From Nakamurella aerolata (lineage in GTDB: Bacteria > Actinomycetota > Actinomycetes > Mycobacteriales > Nakamurellaceae), in NCBI RefSeq assembly GCF_013002705.1, contig NZ_JABEND010000004.1, positions 304,685-368,684 of the forward strand: a stretch of 64,000 nt of DNA. Direction: 5' to 3'. This document shows, in pieces, positions 17,886-28,052 of this stretch. The notes under the pieces are model-generated. The model had not been told where the DNA came from. It worked only from the letters and a program-made list of their open reading frames with translations, and made no database searches. The translations under genes were made by a program, and so were the position numbers. Position 1 is the first letter of the stretch. Each line of letters begins with the position of its first letter.

Positions 17886-18652
17886 CCCCCGAAGTCCTGG
17901 TGGTGCGCAACGCCGCCAGCAGCGGCCCTGGCAGGCTCACCGAAGCGCTGACCGCGGCCGGGCTGCGGGTGCGGGTGGTCGACGGTGAGCGGCTCATCGA
18001 CCCGGCCGATCCGGTCACGCTGGACGGTGCCGCCGGCGTCGTCCTGCTCGGCGGTGGGTTGATGCCGGACGACGACGCCGCAGCGCCGTGGCTCCCGGCG
18101 GAGCGGCGGATGGCCGAACAGGCCATGGCCCAAGGGATTCCGCTGCTGGGGATCTGTCTCGGCGGGCAACTGCTGGCGTTCGTCGCCGGCGGCACGGTGG
18201 CGGCGAACACCGGCGAGAGGGAGCGCGGCTCCTGCCGGATCGACGTGCTCCCCGGAGCCGCCGGCGACGGCCTACTCGGCGGGTTCGTCGGCCGGCCGCC
18301 GCTGCGGATGATCCAGAATCACCGCGACCGGATCACCGCGCTGCCACCGGACGCGGTGCTGCTCGCCAGCAACGCCGCGTGCCCGATCCAGGCGTTCCGG
18401 GTGGGAGAACTGGCCTGGGGGCTACAGTTTCATCCCGAGGCGGACGCCGAGCGGGTGGCGCGGTGGGATGCCGACACCATGCGCGCCGACGGATTCGACC
18501 CGGATCAGGTGATCGCGACGGCGCGCGCCGACGCGGCCGTCAACCAGGCGCAGGCGCACCTGCTGTTCGACGCGTTCGCGGCGGTCGTGCGGGACACCGT
18601 CACGGCGCGGGAGGCGGCGGTACGGGACGCGGCAGCGGCGCGCCATGACTGA
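17882..18652 (+). CDS. class I glutamine amidotransferase-like protein
   Basis: 256 aa GMP-synthase-like amidotransferase. The nucleophile elbow GICLGGQ has Cys92, and FHPEA supplies His184 and Glu186, so the triad is complete. No synthetase domain is attached, so the acceptor, or whether it is instead a gamma-glutamyl hydrolase, is unknown. It overlaps the ABC ATPase stop by 4 nt and its own stop overlaps the next gene by 8 nt. This places it firmly in the peptide transport operon and suggests action on an imported glutamyl or amide compound. Confidence 0.88.
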   Translation: MTPEVLVVRNAASSGPGRLTEALTAAGLRVRVVDGERLIDPADPVTLDGAAGVVLLGGGLMPDDDAAAPWLPAERRMAEQAMAQGIPLLGICLGGQLLAFVAGGTVAANTGERERGSCRIDVLPGAAGDGLLGGFVGRPPLRMIQNHRDRITALPPDAVLLASNAACPIQAFRVGELAWGLQFHPEADAERVARWDADTMRADGFDPDQVIATARADAAVNQAQAHLLFDAFAAVVRDTVTAREAAVRDAAAARHD

Positions 18653-19457
18653 AACCCCCACGCCGGCGATCGCGTTCCGGATCAGCCGCGCCGACGGTGA
18701 CGTGCTGGCCGAGCGCGACCCCAACCTGCCCTTCTACCCGGCCAGCACCGTCAAGCTGGCGGTGCTCGCCGCCGTGGGGCGAGGGCTGGAATCCGGTGCG
18801 CTGCAACTGGATCAGCCGGTGCGCAGCACCGACAGGTTCCCGAGCCTGGTGGCGGGGGCCCCGGACTTCCGGATCCTGCCGGGCGACGAGGACCCAGGGA
18901 TGCCGCCGCCGGGAACACCGATGCCGCTGGCCGAGGTGGCCGAGCGGATGATCGTGGTCTCCTCCAACGAGGCCACCAACCTGTTGTACGACGTTGTCGG
19001 TTTCCCCGCCGTCAACCAGGTGCTCGCCGACGCCGGCGCCGTCAACAGCGGGGTACACCGCAAGTTCAGCGACCTGGCCGCCTCGCGGGCCGGTCTGCCG
19101 GGCAACGTCATCACCGCTCGCGATCTCGGGAAACTGATGGAGGCCGTGGTGGGCGGTCGGCTCGCCGATCACCACTGGACGGCCTGGATGTGCGACATGC
19201 TGTCCCGCCAGGAACTCGGCGTCATCGGCACCAGGGTGCCGACCGGAACCCGGTGGGGCAGCAAATCCGGTTGGGTGGACGGCATTCAGCACGACGTCGC
19301 CTTCATCGGCGAGCCCGGCCCGACGACGCTGGTGATCGCGGTGTGCACCCGGGGGTTCGACGAACCCCAGGGCGAGCAGTGCATTGCCGCGCTCACCGAT
19401 CTGGCGCTGGCCAAGGCTCAGCGCCGGGACGACGCATCGAACGCGGCCAGCAGCTGA
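18645..19457 (+). CDS. cytoplasmic serine hydrolase of the beta-lactamase fold
   Basis: 270 aa with the class A beta-lactamase/penicillin-binding motifs: SxxK as STVK (Ser34, Lys37), SxN as SSN (106-108) and a KSG triad near residue 207. There is no signal peptide or membrane helix, unlike real beta-lactamases, so it should act in the cytoplasm. Last gene of the peptide ABC operon, it may hydrolyse an imported peptide or amide; I infer this only from context. Its 3' end overlaps the end of the convergent meaB gene by 40 nt. Confidence 0.85.
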   Translation: MTETPTPAIAFRISRADGDVLAERDPNLPFYPASTVKLAVLAAVGRGLESGALQLDQPVRSTDRFPSLVAGAPDFRILPGDEDPGMPPPGTPMPLAEVAERMIVVSSNEATNLLYDVVGFPAVNQVLADAGAVNSGVHRKFSDLAASRAGLPGNVITARDLGKLMEAVVGGRLADHHWTAWMCDMLSRQELGVIGTRVPTGTRWGSKSGWVDGIQHDVAFIGEPGPTTLVIAVCTRGFDEPQGEQCIAALTDLALAKAQRRDDASNAASS

Positions 19458-20449
19458 TCGGCGGCGGCCGCGGCGGACAGCGAGCCGTCCACGACCTGCG
19501 CGCGCAGCTGCTGCTGTTCGTCGCGAACGGCGGGGGAGCGCCGCAGCCGGGCCAGCAGCTCGTCGGTGACCAGGGTCTGGGCCAGCGACCACTGCTGCTC
19601 GGAACGCTTGCGGCTCAGGCCTTCCGCGCCGAGATGGTGGCGATGCTTGCCGACCGTTGACCAGACGGTGTCGATGTCGTCGCCGGTGAGCGCCGAGCAG
19701 GTCAGCACCGGCGGCAGCCACGGCGCGCCGCGGCCGTAGACCAGCCGCAGCGCCGCGGTGAGCTCCTTGGCGGCGGCCACCGCGTCCGGTCTGGCGTCGC
19801 CGTCGGCCTTGTTGATCGCGACGACGTCGGCGATCTCCAGCACGCCCTTCTTGATGCCCTGCAACTGATCTCCGGTGCGGGCAAGGCCGAGCAGCAGGAA
19901 GGTGTCGACCATGCCGGCCACCGCGATCTCGCTCTGGCCGACCCCGACGGTCTCCACCAGCACCACGTCGTACCCGGCGGCCTCCAGCAGCGGGATGGTC
20001 TGCGCGGTGGCCCTGGTCACCCCGCCCAGCGTCCCGGCCGCCGGCGACGGGCGTACATACGCGCGGGGGTCGGCGGTGAGCCGCGGCATCCTGGTGCGGT
20101 CGCCCAGCACCGACCCGCCGGTGCGGCTGCTGGACGGGTCGACCGCCAGCACGCCCACCCGATGCCCGCGCGAGGTCAGCAGCGAGCCGAGCGCCTCGAT
20201 GAAGGTCGACTTGCCGACACCGGGCACCCCGGAGATCCCCACCCGCACGGTGGCCGACCGGTCGGCGGGCCCGGGCGCGGAGTGCAGGCGCTGCAACAGT
20301 TCCCTGGCCAGCTCGCGGTGTTCCGGCCTGGTCGACTCGACGACCGTCACGGCTCTGGACAGCGCGGTCCGGTCGCCCGCCATGACACCGGCGGCCAGCT
20401 CGGCCGCCGACGGCAACGCCCTGGCAGCGCGACGCGGTGGGGTGCTCAT
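19418..20449 (-). CDS. meaB: methylmalonyl-CoA mutase-associated GTPase MeaB
   Basis: 343 aa G3E-family GTPase, the usual MeaB size. It has the P-loop GVPGVGKST, the [20 protein letters not shown] switch region, ETVGVGQSE and NKAD for guanine recognition. MeaB protects and reloads the B12 cofactor of methylmalonyl-CoA mutase. The ATG at 20449 lies 19 nt after the mutB stop; ATG 20491 inside mutB would add 14 residues. The end overlaps the convergent serine hydrolase gene by 40 nt. Confidence 0.95.
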   Translation of the reverse strand: MSTPPRRAARALPSAAELAAGVMAGDRTALSRAVTVVESTRPEHRELARELLQRLHSAPGPADRSATVRVGISGVPGVGKSTFIEALGSLLTSRGHRVGVLAVDPSSSRTGGSVLGDRTRMPRLTADPRAYVRPSPAAGTLGGVTRATAQTIPLLEAAGYDVVLVETVGVGQSEIAVAGMVDTFLLLGLARTGDQLQGIKKGVLEIADVVAINKADGDARPDAVAAAKELTAALRLVYGRGAPWLPPVLTCSALTGDDIDTVWSTVGKHRHHLGAEGLSRKRSEQQWSLAQTLVTDELLARLRRSPAVRDEQQQLRAQVVDGSLSAAAAADQLLAAFDASSRR

Positions 20450-20468
20450 GGCCTGGTGGGCTAGCGCG

Positions 20469-22664
20469 CTACTGCGCGACGGCGGGGCCATGGTGTGCCA
20501 GCGACGCCGACAGCTGATCCAGCAGTTGCAGAGCGGCGTCGGCAATCACCGTTCCCGGCCCGAAGACCGCCGCCGCTCCCAGCTCGTGCAGCCGCGGCAC
20601 GTCGTCCGGTGGGATGACCCCGCCGACCACGATCATGATGTCGTCCCGGCCCAGCGCCGCGAGCGCGTCGCGCAGCGCCGGCACCAGGGTGAGGTGACCG
20701 GCCGCCAGTGAGTTCACCCCGACGATGTGCACATCGCCGTCCACCGCCTGCTGCGCGACTTCCTCCGGGGTGGAGAACAACGGCCCGACGTCGACGTCGA
20801 AGCCGAGATCGGCGAACGCCGACACCAGCACCTTCTGTCCGCGGTCGTGACCGTCCTGCCCCATCTTGGCGATCAGGATCCGGGGCCGGCGGCCCTCCTG
20901 CTCGGCGAACTCCGCGGTCGCGGCCAGCACGGCCTGCACCTTGCCGCGGCCGGCGTCGGTGCTGTCGGCGCCGGTCGACTCGTCGCGGTACACCCCGGAG
21001 ATGGTACGGATCACCGCGGTGTGCCGGCCCCACACCTGCTCCAGCGCGTCGGAGATCTCGCCGACGGTGGCCTTGGCGCGGGCCGCATTCACCGCCAGCT
21101 CCAACAGGTTTGCCGCGCCCGGCCCGCTCTGCCCCGCGGCGCTGGTGAGCGCCTGCAGCGCCGCGGCCACCGCGGTGTCGTCCCGCTCGGCCCGCAGCCG
21201 CTGCAGCTTGGCCAACTGGGTGGCGCGTACCGCGGCGTTGTCCACCCGCAGGAACTCGATGGGTTCGGCCTCGTCCACGCCGAACGCGTTGACGCCGACA
21301 ACGGTCTGCGCGCCGGAGTCGATGCGGGCCTGGGTGCGGGCCGCCGCCTCCTCGATCCGCATCTTCGGGATGCCGGCCTCGATGGCTGCGGCCATCCCAC
21401 CGGCCTGTTCCACCTCGGTGATCCGGTCCCAGGCCAGGTCGGCCAGTTGGTGGGTGAGTTTCTCGACGAAGTACGAGCCGCCCCACGGGTCGATGATGCC
21501 GGTGGTGCCCGATTCCTGTTGCAGCAGCAGCTGAGTGTTCCTGGCGATCCGGGCCGAGAAGTCGGTCGGCAGCGCGATCGCCTCGTCCAGCGCGTTGGTG
21601 TGCAGCGACTGCGTATGGCCCTGGGTCGCCGCCATCGCCTCGATGCAGGTGCGGGCCACGTTGTTGAAGATGTCCTGCGCGGTGAGCGACCAGCCGGACG
21701 TCTGGGAGTGGGTGCGCAGCGACAGCGACTTCGGGTTCTTCGGCGAGAACTGCGCAACGATGCGGCTCCACAATGCCCTGGCCGCACGCATTTTCGCGAT
21801 CTCGGTGAAGAAGGGCATGCCGATCGCCCAGAAGAAGCTGAGCCGCGGGGCGAAGGCGTCGATGTCCAGACCGGCGTCCAGACCGGCCCGCAGATATTCC
21901 AGACCGTCGGCCAGGGTGTAGGCGAGTTCGAGATCGGCGGTGGCTCCGGCCTCCTGGATGTGGTACCCGGAGATCGAGATCGAGTTGAACTTCGGCATGT
22001 GCGAGGCGGTGTAGCCGAAGATGTCGCTGATGATCCGCATCGACGGCTGCGGCGGGTAGATGTAGGTGTTGCGGACCATGAACTCCTTGAGGATGTCGTT
22101 CTGGATGGTCCCCGACAGCTGCTCCGGCGCTACGCCCTGCTCCTCGCCGGCCACGATGAACAGCGCCAGGATCGGCAGCACGGCGCCGTTCATGGTCATC
22201 GACACGCTCATCCGGTCCAGCGGGATGTGGTCGAACAACTGCCGCATGTCGTAGATCGAATCGATGGCGACCCCGGCCATGCCGACATCGCCTGCCACCC
22301 GCGGGTGATCGGAGTCGTAACCGCGGTGGGTGGCAAGGTCGAAGGCCACCGACAGGCCCTTCTGGCCGGCCGCGAGGTTCCGCCGGTAGAACGCGTTGGA
22401 CTCCTCGGCGGTGGAGAACCCGGCGTACTGCCGGATGGTCCACGGCTGCGTGGTGTACATGGTCGGGTACGGCCCGCGCACGAACGGCGGCAACCCCGGG
22501 TAGGTGTCCAGTGCGTCGAGGCCGGCGAGGTCGCGCTCGGTGTAGAACGGTTGCAGCTCAATGCCTTCCGGCGTGGTGCGGCCGGCGCCCGGCTCGGCGG
22601 CGACGCCGGTGGCCGCGCTCGGGGGCTGCCACGGCACGTCGGCGAAGCTCTTCGGCACGCTCAT
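20469..22664 (-). CDS. mutB: methylmalonyl-CoA mutase large (catalytic) subunit
   Basis: 731 aa. The TIM-barrel part shows [20 protein letters not shown] and [16 protein letters not shown] for the substrate; the C-terminal B12 domain (about 595-725) has DGHDRG with the cobalt-ligating His. It converts methylmalonyl-CoA to succinyl-CoA with adenosylcobalamin, closing propionyl-CoA breakdown. The start overlaps the mutA stop by 4 nt, so the heterodimer is made in balance. The B12 dependence links it to the cobalamin riboswitch elsewhere in this window. Confidence 0.98.
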   Translation of the reverse strand: MSVPKSFADVPWQPPSAATGVAAEPGAGRTTPEGIELQPFYTERDLAGLDALDTYPGLPPFVRGPYPTMYTTQPWTIRQYAGFSTAEESNAFYRRNLAAGQKGLSVAFDLATHRGYDSDHPRVAGDVGMAGVAIDSIYDMRQLFDHIPLDRMSVSMTMNGAVLPILALFIVAGEEQGVAPEQLSGTIQNDILKEFMVRNTYIYPPQPSMRIISDIFGYTASHMPKFNSISISGYHIQEAGATADLELAYTLADGLEYLRAGLDAGLDIDAFAPRLSFFWAIGMPFFTEIAKMRAARALWSRIVAQFSPKNPKSLSLRTHSQTSGWSLTAQDIFNNVARTCIEAMAATQGHTQSLHTNALDEAIALPTDFSARIARNTQLLLQQESGTTGIIDPWGGSYFVEKLTHQLADLAWDRITEVEQAGGMAAAIEAGIPKMRIEEAAARTQARIDSGAQTVVGVNAFGVDEAEPIEFLRVDNAAVRATQLAKLQRLRAERDDTAVAAALQALTSAAGQSGPGAANLLELAVNAARAKATVGEISDALEQVWGRHTAVIRTISGVYRDESTGADSTDAGRGKVQAVLAATAEFAEQEGRRPRILIAKMGQDGHDRGQKVLVSAFADLGFDVDVGPLFSTPEEVAQQAVDGDVHIVGVNSLAAGHLTLVPALRDALAALGRDDIMIVVGGVIPPDDVPRLHELGAAAVFGPGTVIADAALQLLDQLSASLAHHGPAVAQ

Positions 22665-24490
22665 CGCTGCACCTCCGTCACGCCGGTGCCACGCAGCAAC
22701 CCGGCCAGCTGCAACAGGTCACCGCCGAGGCCGACGGTGCCGTCCACCTCGACGCCGGCGGGCGGCCGGCCGGCGATCAGCACCAGCCTGGCGCCGCGTT
22801 CGCGCAGCCCGGTGACCACGTCGGCTGCGGTGCCGGCGAACGTCGGGTCGGCACCGGCATAGGCGGCGTCGCTGCCGGCGACCACCGCGATGTCACCGGC
22901 CGCCGGGTCGAAACCGGCGACGGCCGCCGCGACGTCGGCGGTGGCCGCGTCACCGCCTGCCAGCGGGCTGCCGATGGCGCCCAACGCGTTCCGCACGAAC
23001 GAGGCGCGAACACTGTGCGAGGCAACAGCTCCCAGCACCACCAAGGCCACCGGTCGCGGAGCCGGTTCGTCCCGCAGGGCTTCGAACGGGCTGGCCCAGC
23101 GCTCCGGCCATGCCTTGCCCTTCGGCCGCCGCTGCGGCAACTGCTCGCCGGCATGCGCGAACTCGGTGACGCCGGTCAGTGGCTGGGCGCGGGTGGCGAT
23201 CCGGCTGGCGCGCAACGCCTTCTGGGCGGCGAAGCGCTCCGCCAGCAGGCCGCCGGCGACGGCCGTCGACAGCCCTCCGGCCGCCTCGATCTCGGTGAAC
23301 GCGGCCCAGCCGGTGGCGGCCAGCCGCTCGGTGAGCGCCTCGATGCCGCCGGCGCCGGCGGCCGGGTCGGCGGTGTCCGCGACGTGCGACTCGTCCAGCA
23401 GCAGGTGACTGACGTTGCGGGCGATCCGGCGGCCGAACGCATCCGGGATCCCGAGCGCCGCGTCGAACGGCAGCACCGTCACCGCCTGCGCCCCACCGGT
23501 GCCGGCGGCCAACGCGGCGATGGTGACGCGCAGCATGTTGACCCACGGGTCGTACCGGGTCGTCATCATCCGGCTGGTCACCGCGTGCAGCCACGGCGCC
23601 GGCACGGTAGTCGCCGGCTCCAGTGCCAGCTCCAGCAGCCTGGTCCACAACCCGCGGGCGGCGCGGAACCTGGCGATGGTGGTGAACTGTTCGGCGGTAG
23701 CGGGCAGCCGCAGGGTGAGCAACGCGGCGGCGACGTCCGGCGTGATCCCCGCCGCCTCCAGCAGCCGCAGGTATTCGGCGACAGCGGCCAGCAGGTAGCC
23801 GAGCTCCCAGCCGTCGTCGGCGCCCTGCTCGTGCGCGACGGTGGCGTCCGCGACGAAGCCGCGCAGGCCGAGATCTGTTGCCAGCGAAGCGATCTCTGCC
23901 AGTTCCGTGGTGTCCACCTCGGGACTGCCGGCGCGAATGGCGCGGCCGAACGGATCGGCCCCCAGCCCGCCGCCGGGCGCGCGTACCCCGCGGTCGGACA
24001 GGATCCGGGCGAAGGCCCGCCCGGCCTGCAGCGCTGTGACCGGTTCGACCGCGTTGAGTTCGATCGGCGCGATGTCCAGCAGTACCGGCGCCAGCACCGC
24101 GGGCAGGTCGGGGAGAGCGGTGCCGGCCGCGCCGACGGTCAACCAGCAGGACTGCGCACCGCCCTCAAGGTCGGCGATCAGCGCGGCCGCCGCCTGCGCC
24201 GGGTCGGGATCGGCCAGCGGCACGCAGTTGAGCCAGCCCCGCCCGTCCAGCCGGCGGTAACCGGCGGCGGTGCTGGTCACGCCGGCCAGCGGCGTCACCG
24301 GCGTGCCGCCGAAGGTCCGGCGCCCCAGCCGCGCCAGCACCGCCTGGTCGAGCCCGGCCCCGTCCGGCGCTGCCGCTTCGTCGGGCGCATCGGCCGGCAA
24401 CGCACCCGACTTGCGCAGCACCGCGGCAGCGGCGGCGACCCATTCGGCGCGGGTCCCGGTCGCGACCCCAGGGGTTTCCAGCTCCGGCAT
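22661..24490 (-). CDS. mutA: methylmalonyl-CoA mutase small subunit
   Basis: 609 aa from the ATG at 24490 (MPELETPGV); the open frame continues about 66 codons upstream, but that part has no homology features and overlaps the neighbouring intergenic region and gene. It follows the mutase barrel architecture ([16 protein letters not shown]) but the C-terminal domain lacks the DxHxxG cobalamin motif, as expected for the non-catalytic subunit. First gene of mutA-mutB-meaB. Confidence 0.94.
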   Translation of the reverse strand: MPELETPGVATGTRAEWVAAAAAVLRKSGALPADAPDEAAAPDGAGLDQAVLARLGRRTFGGTPVTPLAGVTSTAAGYRRLDGRGWLNCVPLADPDPAQAAAALIADLEGGAQSCWLTVGAAGTALPDLPAVLAPVLLDIAPIELNAVEPVTALQAGRAFARILSDRGVRAPGGGLGADPFGRAIRAGSPEVDTTELAEIASLATDLGLRGFVADATVAHEQGADDGWELGYLLAAVAEYLRLLEAAGITPDVAAALLTLRLPATAEQFTTIARFRAARGLWTRLLELALEPATTVPAPWLHAVTSRMMTTRYDPWVNMLRVTIAALAAGTGGAQAVTVLPFDAALGIPDAFGRRIARNVSHLLLDESHVADTADPAAGAGGIEALTERLAATGWAAFTEIEAAGGLSTAVAGGLLAERFAAQKALRASRIATRAQPLTGVTEFAHAGEQLPQRRPKGKAWPERWASPFEALRDEPAPRPVALVVLGAVASHSVRASFVRNALGAIGSPLAGGDAATADVAAAVAGFDPAAGDIAVVAGSDAAYAGADPTFAGTAADVVTGLRERGARLVLIAGRPPAGVEVDGTVGLGGDLLQLAGLLRGTGVTEVQR

Positions 24491-24543
24491 GCAGCCGAGC
24501 CTACGACCGTTGCCCGCGGCTGTGCCGCCCGGGCTAACCGCGG

Positions 24544-26052
24544 TTAACGCCGGGTCGGTACCTCCCAGGTGTGCACCGGCTCGTTGGAATGCATGCCCTG
24601 CAGGTACAGGTCGAGCATCTGGTGCAGGGCCTGCTCGCGGCTGGCGCCGCGGCTCTGCAGTGCCGCCACCGTCTCCGACTGCCACCACGACCCGTTGCGC
24701 TGCAGTCGGCAGCGCTCGGCGACGATGCCGAGGTAGCGGTCCCGCGCCTGCGGCGCGACACCCCAGCGGTCAAGACCCTCGTAGGCCAGCGGCAGCAACC
24801 GGCGCAGAAGCAGCTCGTCCCAGGCGACCTCGCCGTAGCCGGGCCAATAGAAGGTGGCGTCGACGCCGCGCCGGGCACCGGCCTCGAAGTTGGCCTTGGC
24901 CGCGTCGAAGCTCATCTTGGTCCACACCGGGCGCTCGTCCGCGGCCAGCATCTTCATGGCGCCGTAGTAGAAGGCGGCGTTGGCCATCACGTCGACGACG
25001 GTGGGACCGGCCGGCAGCACCCGGTTCTCCACCCGCAGGTGCGGGCGACCGGCGACGACGTCGTACACCGGGCGGTTCCAGCGGTAGACGGTGCCGTTGT
25101 GCAGCCGCAGTTCCTGCAGCCTTGGCGCGTTCCCGGCGGCCAGCTCCGCCTCCGGATCCTCGTCGGTGGTCTCCGGCAACAGCGCAGGGAAGTACCGCAC
25201 GTTCTCCTCGAACAGATCGAAGATCGAGGTGATCCAGCGTTCGCCGAAGAACACCACCGGCCGCACCCCCTGGTTGCGCAGCTCGGGCGAGCGGGTGTCG
25301 GTGGCCTGCAGGAACAGCTCGATCCGGGTCTCGGCCCACAGCCGCTTGCCGAACAGGAACGGCGAGTTGGCGCCCAGTGCCAGCTGCGGGCCGGCCAGGG
25401 TCTGCGCGGCGTTCCAGTTCGCGGCGAAGTCGGCAGGCGACACCTGAAGGTGCAGCTGCACCGAGGTGCAGGCCGACTCCGGGGCGATCGTGCTGTGCCA
25501 CATCCGCAGCGACTCCGCCGGTTGCCCGCTGGTGGTCACCGACCCGGCGATGTCCAACTCGAGGTCTTCCCGCCTGGCCGCGAACACCGCCTCGTCCAGC
25601 GCGGCGTAGCGCGGGTTGTTGCTCATCCACTCGCCGTCGAGATCGTCCGGCTCCAGCGTCGGCAGGATGCCGACCATGACGATCCGGCTGTCGGCGTCCG
25701 CGGCCTTGGCGTCGGCGCGATCCAGCGACTGGCGCAGCTCGGATTCCAGTTCCAGCGCGGAGTTTCCCGGCAGCGGCCGGGGCGGCACGTTCAGCTCGAT
25801 GTTGTAGCGGCCGAGTTCGGTCTGGTACTCGGGATCCTCGATCGCCTGCAACACCTCGGTATTGCGCATCGCCGGGTCGCCGTCGGCGTCGATCAGGTTC
25901 AGCTCGATCTCCAAACCGGTGAGCGGCCGGTCGAAGTCGAAGTGATGCTCCACCAGCATCCGCTCGAACACGTCGAGACAGCGCCGCACCTTCTGCCGGT
26001 ACTGCAGCCGTTGTTCGCGGGTGAAGGTGCTGGCTGCGATGTCGTCACCCAT
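24544..26052 (-). CDS. GCS2-family glutamate-cysteine ligase-like protein
   Basis: 502 aa starting MGDDIAAST at the ATG with a GGGAG ribosome binding site; the longer frame upstream is discarded. The GCS2 carboxylate-amine ligase pattern is visible: GLEIELNLID (metal-binding Glu residues), NIELNVPPRPL, TSVQLHLQVSP and LRVENRVLPAGP. Members ligate glutamate to cysteine or another amine using ATP. In actinomycetes the exact role of this roughly 500-aa group is not settled; EgtA of ergothioneine synthesis is a shorter relative. No egt genes are adjacent, so I do not assign a pathway. Confidence 0.82.
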   Translation of the reverse strand: MGDDIAASTFTREQRLQYRQKVRRCLDVFERMLVEHHFDFDRPLTGLEIELNLIDADGDPAMRNTEVLQAIEDPEYQTELGRYNIELNVPPRPLPGNSALELESELRQSLDRADAKAADADSRIVMVGILPTLEPDDLDGEWMSNNPRYAALDEAVFAARREDLELDIAGSVTTSGQPAESLRMWHSTIAPESACTSVQLHLQVSPADFAANWNAAQTLAGPQLALGANSPFLFGKRLWAETRIELFLQATDTRSPELRNQGVRPVVFFGERWITSIFDLFEENVRYFPALLPETTDEDPEAELAAGNAPRLQELRLHNGTVYRWNRPVYDVVAGRPHLRVENRVLPAGPTVVDVMANAAFYYGAMKMLAADERPVWTKMSFDAAKANFEAGARRGVDATFYWPGYGEVAWDELLLRRLLPLAYEGLDRWGVAPQARDRYLGIVAERCRLQRNGSWWQSETVAALQSRGASREQALHQMLDLYLQGMHSNEPVHTWEVPTRR

Positions 26053-26165
26053 CAAGCGCTCCCGTCTGCCGGCCGCCCCGCCGACCAGCGGGGTTAGCGC
26101 ACATGCAACCAGGCGACGGCCGGAGCGTCCACCGCGCCGGCCGGGGAGCAGTAGCATCGCTGGTC

Positions 26166-27449
26166 GTGACCGCAGTACCCGATCTCGCCCGCAACGACAC
26201 CCGCACCACCGCGGCGCCACCCGTCGATCTCGGGGCGGGGCGGGGTCCCGACTGGCTGGACCGGTACCTGTCGGATTCTCTCGGCGAGCTGGTGCAGTTC
26301 CGCCGGCAGTTGCACCGGCATCCGGAGCTGGCGTTCGCCGAGCGCCGCACCACCGACCGGATCGAGCAGGCGCTGGCCGCCGCCGGCATCACCGGCCGGC
26401 GGCTGCCGGGCGGCACCGGATTCGTCGCCGACCTGAACCCGGACGCCCCCGGCCCGTTGATCGGGCTGCGCGCCGACATCGACGCGCTGCCGCTGCAGGA
26501 GGCCAGTGGGCTGCCGTTCGCCTCCGAGGTTCCCGGCACCGCCCACGCCTGCGGACACGACGTGCACACCACCGTGCTGCTGGGCACCGCGCTGGCGCTC
26601 GCCGCCGCGCCGCACCCGGTCGGGCGGGTGCGGCTGCTGTTCCAGCCGGCGGAGGAGTCGATGGACGGCGGCGCCGCCGCGCTGGTGCAGGCGGGTGCGG
26701 TGGACGACGTCGACCTGCTGTTCGCACTGCACTGCGAGCCGCGGACGCCCGTCGGGAAAGTCGGCCTGAAGGTCGGGCCGATCACCTCGACCGCGGACAG
26801 CATCGAGATCAGGGTGAGCGGACCCGGCGGGCACACCTCCCGCCCGCACCTGACCGCCGACGTGGTGAACGCCCTCGGCCTGCTGGCCACCAACCTGCCG
26901 CTGCTGCTCACCCGCCGCCTTGACCCGCGGGCGGCCGCGGTGCTGGTCTGGGGTCAGATCCGGGCCGGCGAGGCGGAGAACGCCATCCCGCAGTCCGGGG
27001 TGCTGCGCGGCACCCTGCGGGTGATGCGCCGGGACGCCTGGGACACCGCGGGCGAGCTGATCACCGAGTTGGTCGGCGCCATTCTCGAACCCACCGGCGT
27101 GCAGTACCAGCTCAGCGTCGAACGGGGGGTGCCGCCGGTCGAGAACGACGCCTACACAACGGCTTTGCTGCGCGCCGGGGTGGTGTCGGCGCTCGGCGCC
27201 GACGCCGTGACGGAGGCCGAGCAGTCGACCGGCGCCGAAGACTTCGCCGACCTGCTCGAGCACGCCCCCGGCACCCTGGCCCGGCTGGGGGTGTGGGACG
27301 GCGAAGGGCAGCAGTCCGACCTGCATTCGGCGGCGTTCCGCGCCGACGAGCGCGCCATCGCCGTCGGGGTGCGCACCCTGGTGCACACGGTGCTGGCCGC
27401 CGCCGGTGAACCGGCGGTACTTCCGCCGGCCGCCGGCCGCACCGGCTGA
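26166..27449 (+). CDS. M20 family amidohydrolase
   Basis: 427 aa from GTG 26166; an ATG at 26103 would add 21 residues without family similarity. Dinuclear metal-site motifs are clear: LRADIDALP, HACGHDVHTTVLLG, FQPAEES, ALHCEP and GPGGHTSRP for the lid domain. M20D members hydrolyse N-acyl amino acids, aminobenzoyl-glutamate or indole-acetyl amino acids. No signal peptide, so cytoplasmic. It is divergent from the GCS2 gene and ends 13 nt from the convergent cyclotransferase-like gene. Confidence 0.9.
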   Translation: MTAVPDLARNDTRTTAAPPVDLGAGRGPDWLDRYLSDSLGELVQFRRQLHRHPELAFAERRTTDRIEQALAAAGITGRRLPGGTGFVADLNPDAPGPLIGLRADIDALPLQEASGLPFASEVPGTAHACGHDVHTTVLLGTALALAAAPHPVGRVRLLFQPAEESMDGGAAALVQAGAVDDVDLLFALHCEPRTPVGKVGLKVGPITSTADSIEIRVSGPGGHTSRPHLTADVVNALGLLATNLPLLLTRRLDPRAAAVLVWGQIRAGEAENAIPQSGVLRGTLRVMRRDAWDTAGELITELVGAILEPTGVQYQLSVERGVPPVENDAYTTALLRAGVVSALGADAVTEAEQSTGAEDFADLLEHAPGTLARLGVWDGEGQQSDLHSAAFRADERAIAVGVRTLVHTVLAAAGEPAVLPPAAGRTG

Positions 27450-27462
27450 CCGCGGCGTTGGT

Positions 27463-27939
27463 TCAGTTCCCGATGGACCGGCAGGGCCGGCGGCGCAGTT
27501 CCGCCGCGTACTCGGCCGGCGCGCTGGCCGCCTCGGCGGCGTCGGCGATGACGCCGAGATAGCGCGCCGACGGTAGCCCGCCCTCGAACGCGTCCAGCAC
27601 GTACAGCCACGCCAGCCGGTCGCCGTCGAGGGTGTGCACCCGGAGCCGGATCTTGTTGTACAGCCCCAGGTCTGCGCCCTCCCACGAGTCCAGCGCGCGC
27701 TCGTCCGCCTCCGACATGTCGTACAGCACCACGAAGACACCGGGGTCGCCGGCGGCCAGCGCGTCGTCGGGCTCGCGCTCGACGACGGTGGCCAGCGCCC
27801 CCTCCCAGCCGAGGTGCTCGCCGCCGAACGTCAGCCGCCACCCCGGCAGCCACCCGGTGCCGGCCAGCGGTGAGCTGGGGCACCGCTGCAGCATCTGACT
27901 GGGGTCCATGTTGGAGCCGTAAGCGGCATAGAGCGCCAT
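27463..27939 (-). CDS. gamma-glutamylcyclotransferase-like protein
   Basis: 158 aa starting MALYAAYGSNMDP. The YGSNM segment is the substrate-binding loop of the AIG2/GGCT fold, with VLYDMSEADERALDSWEG supplying the likely catalytic acid further on. The family releases 5-oxoproline from gamma-glutamyl amines or peptides. An upstream ATG at 27948 adds three residues (MTV). It lies near the GCS2 ligase and an M20 amidase, a loose grouping of glutamyl-amide chemistry, but the genes do not form one operon. Confidence 0.82.
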   Translation of the reverse strand: MALYAAYGSNMDPSQMLQRCPSSPLAGTGWLPGWRLTFGGEHLGWEGALATVVEREPDDALAAGDPGVFVVLYDMSEADERALDSWEGADLGLYNKIRLRVHTLDGDRLAWLYVLDAFEGGLPSARYLGVIADAAEAASAPAEYAAELRRRPCRSIGN

Positions 27940-28052
27940 GACCGTCAAGGCTAGGCAGTGCGCCGGACGGTGCCGACATCACCTCGCTGCCTGGCCGGTC
28001 CTGGCCGCGGTCACGGTCGTGACGGGTTTGTCCGGCCGCTACGGTTAACGCC

